Source: Phreatobacter aquaticus
Lineage (GTDB): Bacteria > Pseudomonadota > Alphaproteobacteria > Rhizobiales > Phreatobacteraceae
Reading direction: 5' to 3'
NCBI RefSeq assembly: GCF_005160265.1
Contig: NZ_CP039865.1
Coordinates: forward strand, 830,828 to 894,827
DNA: 64,000 nucleotides
In this document: piece by piece, positions 18,631 through 28,652 of the stretch
Layout of the letters: the number at the start of each line of letters is the position of its first letter
How positions within the stretch are numbered: position 1 is the stretch's first letter
The notes under the pieces: model-generated
The model's database searches: none
Told to the model about the DNA's origin: nothing
What the model saw: the letters and a program-made list of their open reading frames with translations, nothing else
Position numbers and translations under genes: made by a program

Positions 18631-19869
18631 ATGCCCCGTCTCGTGATGAAGTTCGGCGGAACCTCCGTCGCCAATGTCGACCGCATCAAGAACGTCGCGC
18701 GCCACGTCAAACGTGAAGTGGAGGCGGGCTATCAGGTCGCCGTCGTGGTTTCCGCCATGTCCGGCAAGACCAATGAGCTGGTCGGTTGGTGCAAGGAGGG
18801 CGATGCCTTCTACGACCTCGCCGAATACGACACCGTGGTTGCCTCGGGCGAACAGGTCACGTCGGGCTTGCTGGCCATCGTGCTGAACCAGATGGGCATC
18901 AAGGCCCGCTCCTGGCAGGGTTGGCAGATCCCGCTGATCACCGATTCCGCCCATTCGGTCGCTCGCATCGCCGATATCCCCTCGGCCAATCTCGATGCCG
19001 CCTTCGCGAATGGCGAGGTCGCGGTCATCTCCGGCTTCCAGGGCGTCGACCGCGAGACCAACCGCATAACCACGCTGGGCCGCGGTGGCTCGGACACGTC
19101 AGCTGTCGCCATTGCCGCGGCCATCAAGGCCGAGCGCTGCGACATCTACACCGACGTCGATGGCGTCTACACCACTGACCCGCGCATCGTTCCGAAGGCC
19201 AAGCGCCTCGACAAGGTCGGCTTCGAGGAAATGCTGGAAATGGCATCCCTCGGCTCCAAGGTGCTGCAGGTCCGCTCCGTCGAACTCTCGATGGTCCACG
19301 GCGTGCGCACCTATGTGCGCTCGTCGTTCGACGATCCCGAAAACCCGCAACTAGGCACTCTCATCTGCGACGAGGAGGAAATCGTGGAAAAGCAGGTCGT
19401 CACCGGCATCGCCTTCTCCAAGGACGAGGCTCAGGTGAGCGTTCGCGCCGTCGCCGACAAGCCCGGCGTTGCCGCGGCGATCTTCGGCCCGCTGGCTGAT
19501 GCCAATATCAACGTCGACATGATCGTGCAGAACGTCTCGTCCGACGGCGCCACCACCGACATCACCTTCACCTGCCCGGGCGCCGAGCTGGACCGCGCGC
19601 GCAAGGTTCTCTCCGAAGCCAAGGACAGCATCGGCTACAAGGCGCTGGAGACGGCCTCCGATGTGGTCAAGGTCTCGTGCATCGGCGTCGGCATGCGCAG
19701 CCATGCGGGCGTCGCGGCCAAGGCCTTCAAGGCGCTGTCCGAGAAGGGCATCAACATCCGCGCCATCACGACGTCGGAAATCAAGTTCTCGGTGCTGATC
19801 GACGCCGCCTATACCGAGCTTGCCGCCCGCACGCTGCACTCGCTCTACGGTCTCGACAAGGCCGCGTGA
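18631..19869 (+). CDS. lysC: Aspartate kinase
   Basis: A 412-residue enzyme phosphorylating aspartate, the first step toward lysine, threonine, methionine and diaminopimelate. The N-terminal kinase domain begins RLVMKFGGTSVANVDRI and contains TLGRGGSDTSAVAIA. Two ACT domains follow from about residue 265 (GVAAAIFGPLADANINVDMI and the second near GVGMRSHAGVAAKAFKALSEKGINI, here in parts: NINVDMI and SHAGVAAK), which usually give feedback inhibition. The start at 18631 fits family N-termini. The leader has a small GGCGCC-GCGA-GGCGCC hairpin (18597-18612) but no lysine riboswitch features. Confidence 0.96.
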   Translation: MPRLVMKFGGTSVANVDRIKNVARHVKREVEAGYQVAVVVSAMSGKTNELVGWCKEGDAFYDLAEYDTVVASGEQVTSGLLAIVLNQMGIKARSWQGWQIPLITDSAHSVARIADIPSANLDAAFANGEVAVISGFQGVDRETNRITTLGRGGSDTSAVAIAAAIKAERCDIYTDVDGVYTTDPRIVPKAKRLDKVGFEEMLEMASLGSKVLQVRSVELSMVHGVRTYVRSSFDDPENPQLGTLICDEEEIVEKQVVTGIAFSKDEAQVSVRAVADKPGVAAAIFGPLADANINVDMIVQNVSSDGATTDITFTCPGAELDRARKVLSEAKDSIGYKALETASDVVKVSCIGVGMRSHAGVAAKAFKALSEKGINIRAITTSEIKFSVLIDAAYTELAARTLHSLYGLDKAA

Positions 19870-19874
19870 GGAAA

Positions 19875-19894
19875 GGCCCCGGCTTGCCGGGGCC
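19875..19894 (+). terminator. Hairpin after lysC
   Basis: A perfect 9-bp stem (GGCCCCGGC / GCCGGGGCC) with a TT tip begins 6 bases after the lysC stop. There is no T run after it, so it may need Rho or act as a 3' stabiliser. Confidence 0.6.
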
Positions 19895-19937
19895 CGCCTC
19901 ACCGCGCTAGCTCCATCGATCCTTGCGCGGGCATCCG

Positions 19938-20840
19938 ATGACCTGGCATCCTTGTTTCATCGCCATGCGTCTGGCGCGGATCCTGTCCGTTCTGGTGCTG
20001 GTCGCCTGCGTCGCAGAACGCGCCGCCGCCGATGGGCTGGACATTCCCTTCACCCTCGCCAAGCCCGCGGGCGAAGGGCCTTTCCCCGCCGTTGTTATCC
20101 TGCACGACTGTTCGGGGCTTGGACCGGGATCGTCAGGCGCGCCTTGGCGCTGGTCTTCCCTGCTGAACCGCCTGGGCTATGTGACGATCTGGCCCGACAG
20201 CTTTTCCACCCGCGGCTTCGTCAGCGGTGTCTGCACGGAACCCGATCGTGGCGCCGTGGCGCCCAGGATCCGCGTCGCCGATGCCTATGCGGCCCTGGAC
20301 CATGTAGCGGCGCTGCCATTTGTCGATCCGAAGCGGATTGCCGTGATGGGCGGCTCTCACGGCGGATCAACGACACTCGCGTCCATTGTGGCCGGGCCGG
20401 CCAACAGCGTTCGTCCCGGGCCGCGCTTTGCAGCGGCCATCGCGCTCTATCCCGGCTGCGGACCGGCCTATGGCGATTGGCGGGTCCTTCGCGACGGCGG
20501 CGCAGGAGCGCCTATTTCGAGCTATAGCGGCGTCTTCCGTTCGCTTGCTCCCCTGCTGATTCTGACGGGCGAACGCGATGACTGGACCCCGGCCGAGCCA
20601 TGCCGCCAGATGGTGAACAGGGCGAAGGCCGCCGGCGAGCCTGTCGAGATCCAGGTCTATCCGGACGCCCACCATTCGTTCGACAGCGCAGCACCCGTCC
20701 GATTCAACCCCAACCGCATGAACGCCAACGTCCCCGGCGGGCGCGGCGCAACAATCGGCGGCAATGCCGCAGCCTGGGCCGATGCCCGCGGCCGCGTCAG
20801 GGACTTCCTGGCCCAGCATCTGCAGCGCACGGCGCCATGA
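19938..20840 (+). CDS. Secreted dienelactone-hydrolase-like alpha/beta hydrolase
   Basis: A protein of about 300 residues with an N-terminal signal peptide (RLARILSVLVLVACVAERAAA). The alpha/beta-hydrolase core shows VVILHDCSGLGP, the nucleophile elbow MGGSHGGS and a late catalytic histidine in AHHSFDS. Dienelactone hydrolases are usually cytoplasmic with a Cys nucleophile, while this one has Ser and is exported, so it is better seen as a DLH-fold esterase of unknown substrate. Starts at TTG 19923, ATG 19938 or ATG 19965 are possible; the last best fits the signal peptide. Confidence 0.85.
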   Translation: MTWHPCFIAMRLARILSVLVLVACVAERAAADGLDIPFTLAKPAGEGPFPAVVILHDCSGLGPGSSGAPWRWSSLLNRLGYVTIWPDSFSTRGFVSGVCTEPDRGAVAPRIRVADAYAALDHVAALPFVDPKRIAVMGGSHGGSTTLASIVAGPANSVRPGPRFAAAIALYPGCGPAYGDWRVLRDGGAGAPISSYSGVFRSLAPLLILTGERDDWTPAEPCRQMVNRAKAAGEPVEIQVYPDAHHSFDSAAPVRFNPNRMNANVPGGRGATIGGNAAAWADARGRVRDFLAQHLQRTAP

Positions 20841-20996
20841 CCTGGGCGATCGAGGCCGGCATTCGCGGGTCACGGGAACCGACCGCACAGCTGCGGACTT
20901 TGCAAACCGGCACGCGGACCTTAATGGTGAGTCTCGCGACGGGGGGCCCGTCGTTCCAGATGCAAGTGAACCGGGCGTCATGCCCAGATCGTGACC

Positions 20997-23270
20997 ATGC
21001 CGATGCGTAGCGCCTTCGGCGGTCCGCGCCTTCTGCTCCGTCGCCTGCGGGAGGTGATGGCCGAGCAGGTATCGGCACAGGATCGCCTGGACAAGATCGT
21101 CGTTCTCATCGCGGCCAACATGGTGGCCGAGGTGTGCTCGGTCTATGTGCTGCGCGTTGACAGCACGCTCGAGCTCTATGCGACCCAGGGCCTAAATCGC
21201 GAGGCCGTCCACCAGACCGTCATGCGGGCGGGTGAAGGCCTCGTCGGCCAGGTTGCCCAGACGGCCGAGTCGCTGAACCTCTCCGACGCCCAGGAACATC
21301 CGGCCTTCTCCTACAAGCCGGAGACGGGCGAAGAGATCTTCCACTCCTTCCTCGGCGTGCCGATCCTGCGCGGCGGCAACACGCTGGGCGTGCTCGTCGT
21401 GCAGAACCGCGCCCACCGGCGCTACGAGGAAGACGAGGTCGAGGCGCTCCAGACCACCTCAATGGTTCTGGCCGAGATGATCGCCTCCGGCGAGCTCTCC
21501 GCGCTCGCCTTACCCGGCCAGGAGCCGGCCGCCCGCCGCCCGCTGAGGCTCGCCGGCGAAGGCCTTGCCGACGGTGTCGGCCTTGGCCATGTCGTGCTGC
21601 ACGAACCGCGCATCGCGGTGAAGATGCTGATCGCCGATGATCCCAACAAGGAGATTGTCCGGCTGGAGACGGCCATCGACGCGCTGCGCGCCGAGATCGA
21701 CGACATGCTGGAGAGCGAGGATGTCGCGCGCGGCGGCGAGCACCGGGACATCCTCGAAGCCTATCGCATGTTCGCCCATGATCGCGGCTTCGTCCGGCGA
21801 TTGAAGGAAGCGATCGGCACAGGCCTGACCGCGGAGGCCGCCGTCGAGCGCGTGCAGTCGGACAACCGCGCCCGCATGATGCGCCAGACCGATCCCTATC
21901 TGCGGGAGCGGCTGCACGATCTCGACGATCTGGCCAACCGCCTGATGCGCCAGCTGACCGGCGAGAAAAGCCCCGCCGGGCGCGAAGACCTGCCCGACAA
22001 CGCCATCGTCGTTGCCCGTCACATGGGCCCGGCTTCGCTGCTGGACTATGACCGCTCCAAGCTGCGCGGCCTTGTGCTGGAGGAAGGTGGCGCGACCAGC
22101 CATGTCGCGATCGTCGCCCGGTCGCTCGGCATCCCGACCGTCGGCCAGATCGAGAATGCCACCAGCCTCGCCGATCCGGGCGACGCCGTGATCATCGACG
22201 GCATGACCGGCGAGGTTCACCTCCGCCCGACCGCCGACGTCGAGAATGCCTATGCGGAGAAGGTGCGCTTCCGTGCCCGCCGGCAGGCCCAATATGCCGC
22301 GATCCGCGACAAGGCGGCGGTGACCAGGGACGGTGTGGAGGTCAAGCTCAACCTCAATGCCGGCCTTATGGTCGATCTCCCCTTCATCGAGGAGACCGGC
22401 GCCTCCGGCATCGGCCTGTTCCGCACCGAGTTGCAGTTCATGGTGGCCAATTCGCTGCCCCGCACCGCAGAGCAGCTCGATCTCTATCGCAAGGTCCTGG
22501 ACGCGGCCGGCAGCCGGCCCGTCACCTTCCGCACGCTCGACATCGGCGGCGACAAGGTGCTGCCCTATATGGACGTGATCCAGGAGGAGAACCCGGCGCT
22601 CGGCTGGCGGGCGATCCGCCTCGGGCTCGACCGTCCCGGCCTCTTGCGCAGCCAGGTGCGCGCCATGCTGCGCGCCGGCGCCGGCCGCGAGGTCCGCATC
22701 ATGTTCCCGATGGTGGCGGCCATCGAGGAGTTCGACGAGGCCAAGGCCATCGTCGAGCGCGAGCTGACGCATCTCAGGCGCCACGATTACCGGATGCCCG
22801 AGCGGGTCCATATCGGCGCCATGGTGGAGGTGCCCGCGCTGTTGTTCCAGCTCGATGAACTGTTCCCCAAGGTCGACTTCCTGTCGGTCGGCTCCAATGA
22901 TCTCGTGCAGTTCCTGTTTGCAGTCGACCGCGGCAACAACCGGGTCGCCAACCGGTTCGACGTGCTCTCGCCGCCGATCCTGCGCGCCCTCCGCTCACTC
23001 GCGATGAAGGGCCAGGAATACGGCAAGCTGGTTACGCTCTGCGGCGAGCTCGCCTCCCGTCCCCTCGAGGCCATGGCTCTGGCCGGCCTCGGCTATCGTT
23101 CGCTGTCGCTGTCGCCAGCGGCCATGGGACCGGTCAAGTCGATGATCCTCGATCTCGATCTCGGCAAGCTGCAGGCCCTGCTCGCCCCGATGATCGACCA
23201 GCCAAGGCCCGGTCAGTCGATCCGCACCGTTCTGCGTGAATTCGCCGAAGCCGAAGGCGTTTCTCTCTGA
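20997..23270 (+). CDS. ptsP: Phosphoenolpyruvate-protein phosphotransferase PtsP (EI-Ntr)
   Basis: About 757 residues. First enzyme of the nitrogen-related phosphotransferase chain, which passes phosphate from PEP to NPr. Domains in order: GAF (about residues 15-165, with [11 protein letters not shown]), the PEP-utilising N-terminal helical domain (about 180-310), the phosphohistidine domain with [13 protein letters not shown] (active His at about residue 369), and the PEP-binding TIM barrel with GIGLFRTE and [11 protein letters not shown] 20991, ATG 20997 and ATG 21003 are in frame, and the last is closest to typical relatives. Its TGA overlaps the prfA ATG by one base. Confidence 0.96.
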   Translation: MPMRSAFGGPRLLLRRLREVMAEQVSAQDRLDKIVVLIAANMVAEVCSVYVLRVDSTLELYATQGLNREAVHQTVMRAGEGLVGQVAQTAESLNLSDAQEHPAFSYKPETGEEIFHSFLGVPILRGGNTLGVLVVQNRAHRRYEEDEVEALQTTSMVLAEMIASGELSALALPGQEPAARRPLRLAGEGLADGVGLGHVVLHEPRIAVKMLIADDPNKEIVRLETAIDALRAEIDDMLESEDVARGGEHRDILEAYRMFAHDRGFVRRLKEAIGTGLTAEAAVERVQSDNRARMMRQTDPYLRERLHDLDDLANRLMRQLTGEKSPAGREDLPDNAIVVARHMGPASLLDYDRSKLRGLVLEEGGATSHVAIVARSLGIPTVGQIENATSLADPGDAVIIDGMTGEVHLRPTADVENAYAEKVRFRARRQAQYAAIRDKAAVTRDGVEVKLNLNAGLMVDLPFIEETGASGIGLFRTELQFMVANSLPRTAEQLDLYRKVLDAAGSRPVTFRTLDIGGDKVLPYMDVIQEENPALGWRAIRLGLDRPGLLRSQVRAMLRAGAGREVRIMFPMVAAIEEFDEAKAIVERELTHLRRHDYRMPERVHIGAMVEVPALLFQLDELFPKVDFLSVGSNDLVQFLFAVDRGNNRVANRFDVLSPPILRALRSLAMKGQEYGKLVTLCGELASRPLEAMALAGLGYRSLSLSPAAMGPVKSMILDLDLGKLQALLAPMIDQPRPGQSIRTVLREFAEAEGVSL

Positions 23271-24346
23271 TGCTGCCGATCGCCAAGCTGGAAGCGCTCG
23301 TGGCGCGTCGCGCCCTCGTCGAGGCCGAACTCGCCGCCGGCGTGGAGGGCGAGCGCTATGTCGCGCTGTCGCGCGAGTTCTCTGAGCTCAGCCCGGTCGT
23401 CGAGGCGATCGAGGCCTGGCGTGCCGCCGAGCGCGAGCGGACCGACCTCGAACAGATGATCGCCGACCCCGCGACCGACGCCGACATGCTGGCGCTTGCC
23501 CATGGCGAAAAGCCCGCGGTGGAGGCCAGGATCGCAGCGATGGAGTCCGATCTCCGCGTCGCGCTGCTGCCCAAGGATGCCGCCGACGCCAAGAACGTCA
23601 TTCTGGAAATCCGCGCCGGTACCGGTGGTGACGAGGCCTCGCTGTTCGCGGGCGATCTCTACCGCATGTATGAGCGCTATGCCGCCCTCCAGGGTTGGAC
23701 GGTCGAGCTGATCTCGGCAAGCGAAGGCACGGTCGGCGGCTTCAAGGAAATCGTCGCCGAGATCCGCGGCACCGGCGCCTATGCGCGGCTGAAATTCGAA
23801 AGCGGCGTGCATCGCGTCCAGCGCGTGCCGGCAACCGAATCCGGCGGGCGTATCCATACCTCGGCCGCAACCGTCGCCGTTCTGCCCGAGGCCGAGGAGG
23901 TCGATGTCCCGATCCATGACGACGACCTCCGGATCGACGTCATGCGCGCCCAGGGCGCCGGCGGCCAGCACGTCAACAAGACCGAATCTGCGGTCCGCAT
24001 CACCCATATCCCGACCAACACAGTCGTGCTGGTTCAGGACGAGCGCTCGCAACACAAGAACAAGGCGCGCGCCATGGCGATCCTGCGCTCGCGCATCTTC
24101 GACGCCGAGCGCCAGCGCCTCGATGCCGGTCGCGCCGCCGACCGGCGCCTGCAGGTGGGCTCCGGCGACAGGTCCGAGCGCATCCGGACCTACAATTTTC
24201 CGCAAGGCCGGGTCACCGACCATCGCATCGAGCTGACGCTCTACAAGTTGCCGGAGATCGTGGCCGGAACTGCGCTCGGCGAGATCATCGACGCCCTCGT
24301 TGCCGACCATCAGGCGACCCTGCTGGCACTTGAGAACGCGGCATGA
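23270..24346 (+). CDS. prfA: Peptide chain release factor 1
   Basis: A 358-residue factor that terminates translation at UAA and UAG. It has the codon-reading PAT tripeptide (residues 187-189, in [14 protein letters not shown]) and the universal GGQ motif (residues 231-233, in [12 protein letters not shown]) that triggers peptide release. The ATG overlaps the ptsP stop as TGATG, and its end overlaps prmC as ATGA. PrmC methylates the Gln of this GGQ, so the coupling is functionally sensible. Confidence 0.97.
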   Translation: MLPIAKLEALVARRALVEAELAAGVEGERYVALSREFSELSPVVEAIEAWRAAERERTDLEQMIADPATDADMLALAHGEKPAVEARIAAMESDLRVALLPKDAADAKNVILEIRAGTGGDEASLFAGDLYRMYERYAALQGWTVELISASEGTVGGFKEIVAEIRGTGAYARLKFESGVHRVQRVPATESGGRIHTSAATVAVLPEAEEVDVPIHDDDLRIDVMRAQGAGGQHVNKTESAVRITHIPTNTVVLVQDERSQHKNKARAMAILRSRIFDAERQRLDAGRAADRRLQVGSGDRSERIRTYNFPQGRVTDHRIELTLYKLPEIVAGTALGEIIDALVADHQATLLALENAA

Positions 24347-25200
24347 TTCCCGAAGGCCTGTCGCCGCGCAGCGCGCGCCGCTGGGTTGCCGATCATCTGG
24401 CACGGCTAGGTTCGGACGAAGCCGAGATCGACGCTCGCCTGCTCGTGCGCATGGCTTGCGGCATCGATCCAGCCCTTCCTGGATCAGCCGCCGAGGTCCC
24501 GCTCGGTGCGGATGAGGCTGTCCGGCTCGGCGAGCTTGTAACCCGCCGGAGCGCCCATGAGCCGATGGCCCGGATCATCGGCAGTCGTGAATTTCACGGT
24601 CTCGATTTCCAGCTCAACGAAGCCTGCCTGGTGCCGCGGCCTGACACCGAAACTTTGATCGAGGTCGCTCTCGACGTGCTGCCCGCCGACCGTCCGGCGC
24701 GCATCCTTGACCTCGGCACGGGTCCTGGAACCCTGCTGCTGGCAATCCTGTCCAACCGCTCGAGCGACAACGGCGTCGGCATCGACGCCGCCGAACGGGC
24801 CATCGAGGCCGCACGCGCCAATGCCCGTGCGCTTGGCCTCGCCTCGCGCTCGGTCTTTCACGTGGGAGACTGGGCGGCCGGCCTCGCCGGCCCCTTCGAC
24901 CTGATTGTCTCAAACCCGCCCTACATTCCAAGTCGGGTCTGCGAGACGCTGGCACCCGAGGTCCGCGATCATGACCCCCGCCTCGCCCTGGATGGCGGCG
25001 ACGATGGGCTGGATGCCTACCGAGTGATTGTTCAGCAGTCCGCCATGCTGCTGGCAGACGGTGGCCATGTGCTGCTCGAACTCGGCATCGGGCAGGCAGG
25101 CGATGTCGCGCGGATCGCGCGGACCAGCGGACTGACGGTCCGCGGCCTGAGGTCCGATCTCAATGGCATTCCGCGCGCGTTGACCCTCGGCCGCGGCTGA
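24343..25200 (+). CDS. prmC: Release factor glutamine N5-methyltransferase
   Basis: A 285-residue SAM-dependent methyltransferase that modifies the GGQ glutamine of release factors. It has an N-terminal helical substrate-binding domain, [13 protein letters not shown], the linker [14 protein letters not shown] motif [14 protein letters not shown] and the catalytic NPPY at residues 191-194 followed by IPS. It is translationally coupled to prfA through a 4-base overlap. Confidence 0.96.
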   Translation: MIPEGLSPRSARRWVADHLARLGSDEAEIDARLLVRMACGIDPALPGSAAEVPLGADEAVRLGELVTRRSAHEPMARIIGSREFHGLDFQLNEACLVPRPDTETLIEVALDVLPADRPARILDLGTGPGTLLLAILSNRSSDNGVGIDAAERAIEAARANARALGLASRSVFHVGDWAAGLAGPFDLIVSNPPYIPSRVCETLAPEVRDHDPRLALDGGDDGLDAYRVIVQQSAMLLADGGHVLLELGIGQAGDVARIARTSGLTVRGLRSDLNGIPRALTLGRG

Positions 25201-25228
25201 CACCTGGACGCAAGTCAGCCAAACATCA

Positions 25229-25247
25229 GTCTGGAATCATCCTAAAC
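25229..25247. promoter_or_regulatory. Irr/ICE-like iron-response box upstream of the iron permease
   Basis: The imperfect dyad GTCTGGAATCATCCTAAAC resembles the rhizobial iron control element, whose core is TTTAGAA...TTCTAAA, with about three mismatches when read on the minus strand. It lies 91 bases before the FTR1 start and just after prmC. Binding by an Irr-type regulator is inferred. Confidence 0.4.
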
Positions 25248-25337
25248 TACTGATTTAATACACGTTTTCGCGATCTGACCTTGCGCCGGGTCTCATGCGG
25301 CGGTAGGTCTGCGGCCAATCATTCGGGGAGTTCCGAC

Positions 25338-26141
25338 ATGAACGGCTGGTCCATCGCCCTGCAAAGCGGCTCCATCCTGCTCCGGGAAGGTCTCGAAGCG
25401 CTCCTGGTCGTCGCCGCGCTGGCGGCCTTCTTGCGCCGCGCCGGCGAATCCGCGCGTGTGCCCATGCTCTATGTCGGCGTTGCCGCAGCGATCGTCGCAA
25501 GCCTGATCGCCGCCTGGGTGTTCGAGACCTGGTTCGGCGGCGCCCATGACGACCGCGTCGAGGGCGTGGTGATGATCGTCGCGGCCGGGCTGATGTTCTA
25601 TGTCAGCGGATGGCTGCTGCTGCGCCAGGACCCGCGTCGCTGGCAGGCAGACCTCAATGAGGCTGCCGGCCGGGCGATCGCCACAGGCTCAGCCATGTCA
25701 TTCTCGCTGCTCGCTTTTCTCGCGGTGTTCCGCGAGGGCGCCGAGACGGTGCTGTTTCTTCACGCCCTGGCCAAGACCAATGGTGGCTGGTCGGCCGCCT
25801 TGCTGGCTGGTCTCCTCGGCGCCACGGTCCTGTTGATGGTTGTCTTTGTCGTCATCGAATGGGTGGCTGTGCGCTTGCCGCTGAAGCCGGTCTTCCTCGT
25901 AACCTCGGCATTCCTGTTCCTGATGGGCCTGAAATTTATCGGCAGCGCCGTACAGGAGTTCCAGGAACAGGCGATCATCGACGTTCACCCGGCCGATGTG
26001 CCGCAATGGGCGATCGATGCCGGGATGAATCCGAGCTGGGAGGCCATCGGCATCCAGCTCGTGATCATCGCCCTGGCTCTCGCCGGACTTGCCCTTGCCA
26101 TGCTGCGGCATCGCCCGGCCGGTGCAGCCGCCACGCCCTGA
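25338..26141 (+). CDS. FTR1 family high-affinity iron permease
   Basis: A 267-residue inner-membrane protein with about seven hydrophobic segments. The two iron-handling REGxE motifs are present: REGLEALLVV near residue 15 and REGAETVLFLHAL near residue 130. It should import iron with an oxidase or periplasmic partner such as EfeO or a cupredoxin, none of which is adjacent here. The ATG at 25338 has GGGAG about 10 bases upstream (25325-25329) and directly precedes the first membrane segment. An Irr-like box lies upstream and a strong terminator downstream, so it is a single-gene unit. Confidence 0.93.
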   Translation: MNGWSIALQSGSILLREGLEALLVVAALAAFLRRAGESARVPMLYVGVAAAIVASLIAAWVFETWFGGAHDDRVEGVVMIVAAGLMFYVSGWLLLRQDPRRWQADLNEAAGRAIATGSAMSFSLLAFLAVFREGAETVLFLHALAKTNGGWSAALLAGLLGATVLLMVVFVVIEWVAVRLPLKPVFLVTSAFLFLMGLKFIGSAVQEFQEQAIIDVHPADVPQWAIDAGMNPSWEAIGIQLVIIALALAGLALAMLRHRPAGAAATP

Positions 26142-26235
26142 CATTCGTCAGGCGGATGTCAGCTTGCCTGCTTATCGTATGAGCGTCCGCAGCTCCTTCC
26201 AGCGAGGGCGTGCGTCGTGGACTCTTCTGAGACTC

Positions 26236-26269
26236 AGGGCCCTTCCTCTTCGGATGAAGGGCCCTTTTT
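26236..26269 (+). terminator. Strong intrinsic terminator after the iron permease gene
   Basis: A 10-bp perfect stem AGGGCCCTTC / GAAGGGCCCT is capped by two more pairs around a TTCG tetraloop. It is followed directly by TTTTT, so it meets the classic criteria. It lies 95 bases after the permease stop and 74 bases before the methyltransferase gene. Confidence 0.9.
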
Positions 26270-26342
26270 CGTGCAGGATGCACCTGTCTGACGCGGCCGC
26301 CGCGGGTTTGACCAAGGCGCCGGTAAACGCCATATCCCTGAC

Positions 26343-27236
26343 ATGAGCGCCCCACGCCATTTCGATACCGACCTCCTGATCCAGCGCCGGCTCCGCGCCG
26401 CGCGCGGCGTGCCGGCCGACTTCCTGATGGCACCGGTGGCGGAGGATCTTGCCGACCGCCTCGCCCTGATCCATCGGCAGTTCAAGATCATTGTCGATTG
26501 GGCCTCGCCCACCGATGCCGTGCGCACGATGCTGGCGGAGCGGGGCTATACCGGCATCATCGGCACGGAGACCGCTGCGGCGCTTGCCGCGGCCCGGCAA
26601 CGACCTGTCGTGGTCGCCCCCGCCGAAGCGCTGCCGTTCCGGGCGGGCTCGCTCGATCTTGTTGTCTCCGGTCTCGGCCTGCATGTCGTCGATGATCTGC
26701 CAGGCGCGTTCATTCAGATTCGCAGGGCCCTGAAACCTGACGGCTTGTTCCTGGCAGCCATGCTGGGTGGCGACACGCTGACCGAGCTTCGCCAGAGTTT
26801 CGCCGAGGCGGAAGCTGAGGTCGAGGGTGGCCTCAGCCCGAGGGTCGCGCCCTTTGCCGATGTCAGGGACGTCGGCCAGCTGCTGCAACGCGCCGGTTTC
26901 GCTCTGCCGGTCACCGACACGGACCGGCTGACGGTGCGCTACGCCAATGTCTTCGCCCTGATGCACGATCTGAGGGCCATGGGTGCAACGAACCCCCTGG
27001 TGGACCGCCGCCGCACACCGCTGCGACGCGCGACACTCATCCGCATGGCCGAGATCTACCAGCAGCGATTCGCTGATCCGGATGGGCGCATCCGAGCCAC
27101 GTTCCAGATCATCACCCTGTCGGGCTGGTCACCGCACGAGAGCCAGCAAAAGCCGCTGAAGCCTGGCTCGGCCAAGGCCAGGCTCGCCGACGCATTGAAC
27201 GCCATCGAGCTGCCCGCAGGCGACAAGGCGGGCTGA
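26343..27236 (+). CDS. Class I SAM-dependent methyltransferase (BioC/NDUFAF5-like)
   Basis: A 297-residue protein opening with FDTDLLIQRRLRAARG, as in the alphaproteobacterial relatives of the mitochondrial complex I assembly factor NDUFAF5. The SAM-binding region is shortened compared with BioC (IIGTETAAALAAARQRP). A conserved LDLVVSGLGLHVVDDLPGA region follows, shown here as VVSGLGLHVVDDLPGA. NDUFAF5 hydroxylates or modifies an NDUFS7 arginine, but whether this protein does the same is unknown. It is transcribed alone, after a strong terminator. Confidence 0.85.
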   Translation: MSAPRHFDTDLLIQRRLRAARGVPADFLMAPVAEDLADRLALIHRQFKIIVDWASPTDAVRTMLAERGYTGIIGTETAAALAAARQRPVVVAPAEALPFRAGSLDLVVSGLGLHVVDDLPGAFIQIRRALKPDGLFLAAMLGGDTLTELRQSFAEAEAEVEGGLSPRVAPFADVRDVGQLLQRAGFALPVTDTDRLTVRYANVFALMHDLRAMGATNPLVDRRRTPLRRATLIRMAEIYQQRFADPDGRIRATFQIITLSGWSPHESQQKPLKPGSAKARLADALNAIELPAGDKAG

Positions 27237-27321
27237 GCAAACTCCGTCTCGACACCGGGCCTCGCCACGCCCTAGAGTCTCCGCCCTTCCGGCATTCACC
27301 CACAAACTCGGGACGACTTCC

Positions 27322-27825
27322 ATGGACATGACAGGCTCGCAGCGTATCCAGGCCCCGCGCGAGGTCGTCTGGGCCGCGCTGAACGACCCCGAGGTGCTGA
27401 AGCAGTGCATTCCCGGCTGCCAGAGCCTGGATCGCACCGGCGATAACGGCTTCACCGCCAAGGCCGTCCTCAAGATCGGCCCGGTCAAGGCGACCTTCAC
27501 AGGCTCGGTGACACTGTCGGATATCGATCCGCCGAACGGCTATGTCATCACGGGTGAAGGCAATGGCGGCGTCGCCGGCATGGCCAAGGGTGGTGCCACG
27601 GTTCGCCTCGAGCCCGAGAGCGACGACGTCACGATCCTGCACTACGACGTGAAGAGCCAGATCTCCGGCAAGATCGCCCAGCTCGGCTCGCGCCTGATCG
27701 ACGCCACCGCCAAGAAGCTGGCCGGCGAGTTCTTCGAGAGCTTCGGCAAGGTGGTTGCTCCGCCCCCGCCCGGCGAGGAGATGCCGGAGGCCAAGAAGAA
27801 GTGGTGGAGCTGGAAGAAGGGCTGA
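27322..27825 (+). CDS. coxG: CoxG-like SRPBCC family protein
   Basis: A 167-residue protein: MDMTGSQRIQAPREVVWAAL then NDPEVLKQCIPGCQ, the signature of CO dehydrogenase subunit G. It has a START/SRPBCC hydrophobic-pocket fold (about residues 1-145) and a Lys/Trp-rich tail (KKKWWSWKKG) that may touch the membrane. In CO oxidisers CoxG helps recruit the dehydrogenase to the membrane. No coxMSL genes occur in this window, so it may serve another molybdenum hydroxylase or have an independent role. Confidence 0.85.
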   Translation: MDMTGSQRIQAPREVVWAALNDPEVLKQCIPGCQSLDRTGDNGFTAKAVLKIGPVKATFTGSVTLSDIDPPNGYVITGEGNGGVAGMAKGGATVRLEPESDDVTILHYDVKSQISGKIAQLGSRLIDATAKKLAGEFFESFGKVVAPPPPGEEMPEAKKKWWSWKKG

Positions 27826-27829
27826 GGGC

Positions 27830-28246
27830 CTAATCCTCCCGTTTCTCGATAGCCTCCATGTCATCGTCCGACAGGCCGAAATGGTGGCCAATCTCGTGCA
27901 CCAGCACGTGGGCGATAACATCGCCGAGTGTCTCGTCATGCTCGGCCCAATAGTCGAGGATCGGCCGCCGATAGAGCCAGATCATGTTCGGCATCCCGCC
28001 GGAATGATCAACCGACTGGAACGGCAGGCCAACGCCCTGGAAGAGCCCGAGCAGATCGAAATCCGTCTCGGCTTCCATCTCCTTGAGCACCTCTTCGGTC
28101 GGGAAGTCATCGACGCGGATGACCAGATCCTTGCACAAGGCGCGGAACGTCTCCGGCAGGCCGGCATAGGCCTCATGCGCGATCGCCTCGAAGGCTTCGA
28201 GATCGGGGGCTTTGAGCCCGCTGAAGTCGGCGATGCTGGGATTCAT
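27830..28246 (-). CDS. Zincin-like metallopeptidase family protein
   Basis: A 138-residue protein of the DUF1025/MPP-like zincin family. The zinc motif is HVLVHEIGHHFGL, giving H117-E118-x-x-H121, with a further Asp-rich DDDMEAIE at the C-terminus. It ends convergently with coxG, 4 bases apart. It is coupled to the upstream 84-residue membrane protein by an ATGA overlap. Substrates of this family are not known to me. Confidence 0.88.
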   Translation of the reverse strand: MNPSIADFSGLKAPDLEAFEAIAHEAYAGLPETFRALCKDLVIRVDDFPTEEVLKEMEAETDFDLLGLFQGVGLPFQSVDHSGGMPNMIWLYRRPILDYWAEHDETLGDVIAHVLVHEIGHHFGLSDDDMEAIEKRED

Positions 28247-28497
28247 CGGGCAACATAGGTCAGATAGAGAAAGATCAGGCAGCCAATGCCGATGATGACA
28301 GCCAGGCCGCGGCCAACCCGCTTGCCCCAGATCTCGGCGGGATCGTCGCCCTCGCCCTTGGCCGTGAGGAAGTCGACGCTGCGGCTGACGGCCGATCCGG
28401 CGATTGGCGCGGAATCCCGGTGGGTGCGCGCCAGGATGCGCTCGGCCTCCTCGCGCCTTGCGCGATCATCGGGATGTTCTGGCGGCCGGTTGGTCAT
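28243..28497 (-). CDS. Small single-pass membrane protein, unknown function
   Basis: An 84-residue protein (from ATG 28497; an in-frame start at 28515 is also open). The charged cytoplasmic N-terminus (PPEHPDDRARREEAERILA) is followed by a C-terminal transmembrane helix, GLAVIIGIGCLIFLYLTYV. Its stop overlaps the metallopeptidase start as ATGA, so the pair is likely co-produced, perhaps as a membrane protease with its anchor. That pairing is inference. Confidence 0.75.
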   Translation of the reverse strand: MTNRPPEHPDDRARREEAERILARTHRDSAPIAGSAVSRSVDFLTAKGEGDDPAEIWGKRVGRGLAVIIGIGCLIFLYLTYVAR

Positions 28498-28652
28498 GGT
28501 CCGATCATAGGCCAATCGCGACGCGCGGGGAAACGCGCGGAAATCTTTTGTTCACCCTGCTCGGCGAAAGGCTGCCAGCATCAGCGTGGTAAAGGCCGCG
28601 TTAGCCGGATCGCCGACATAGTCCAAACGTCCATCCGCCGCAGGAAGACGCC

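Noticed and set aside
21510-22811. 433-residue open frame on the minus strand inside ptsP
   Set aside because: Antisense to a fully recognisable PtsP; the sequence is His/Gly/Ala shadow composition.
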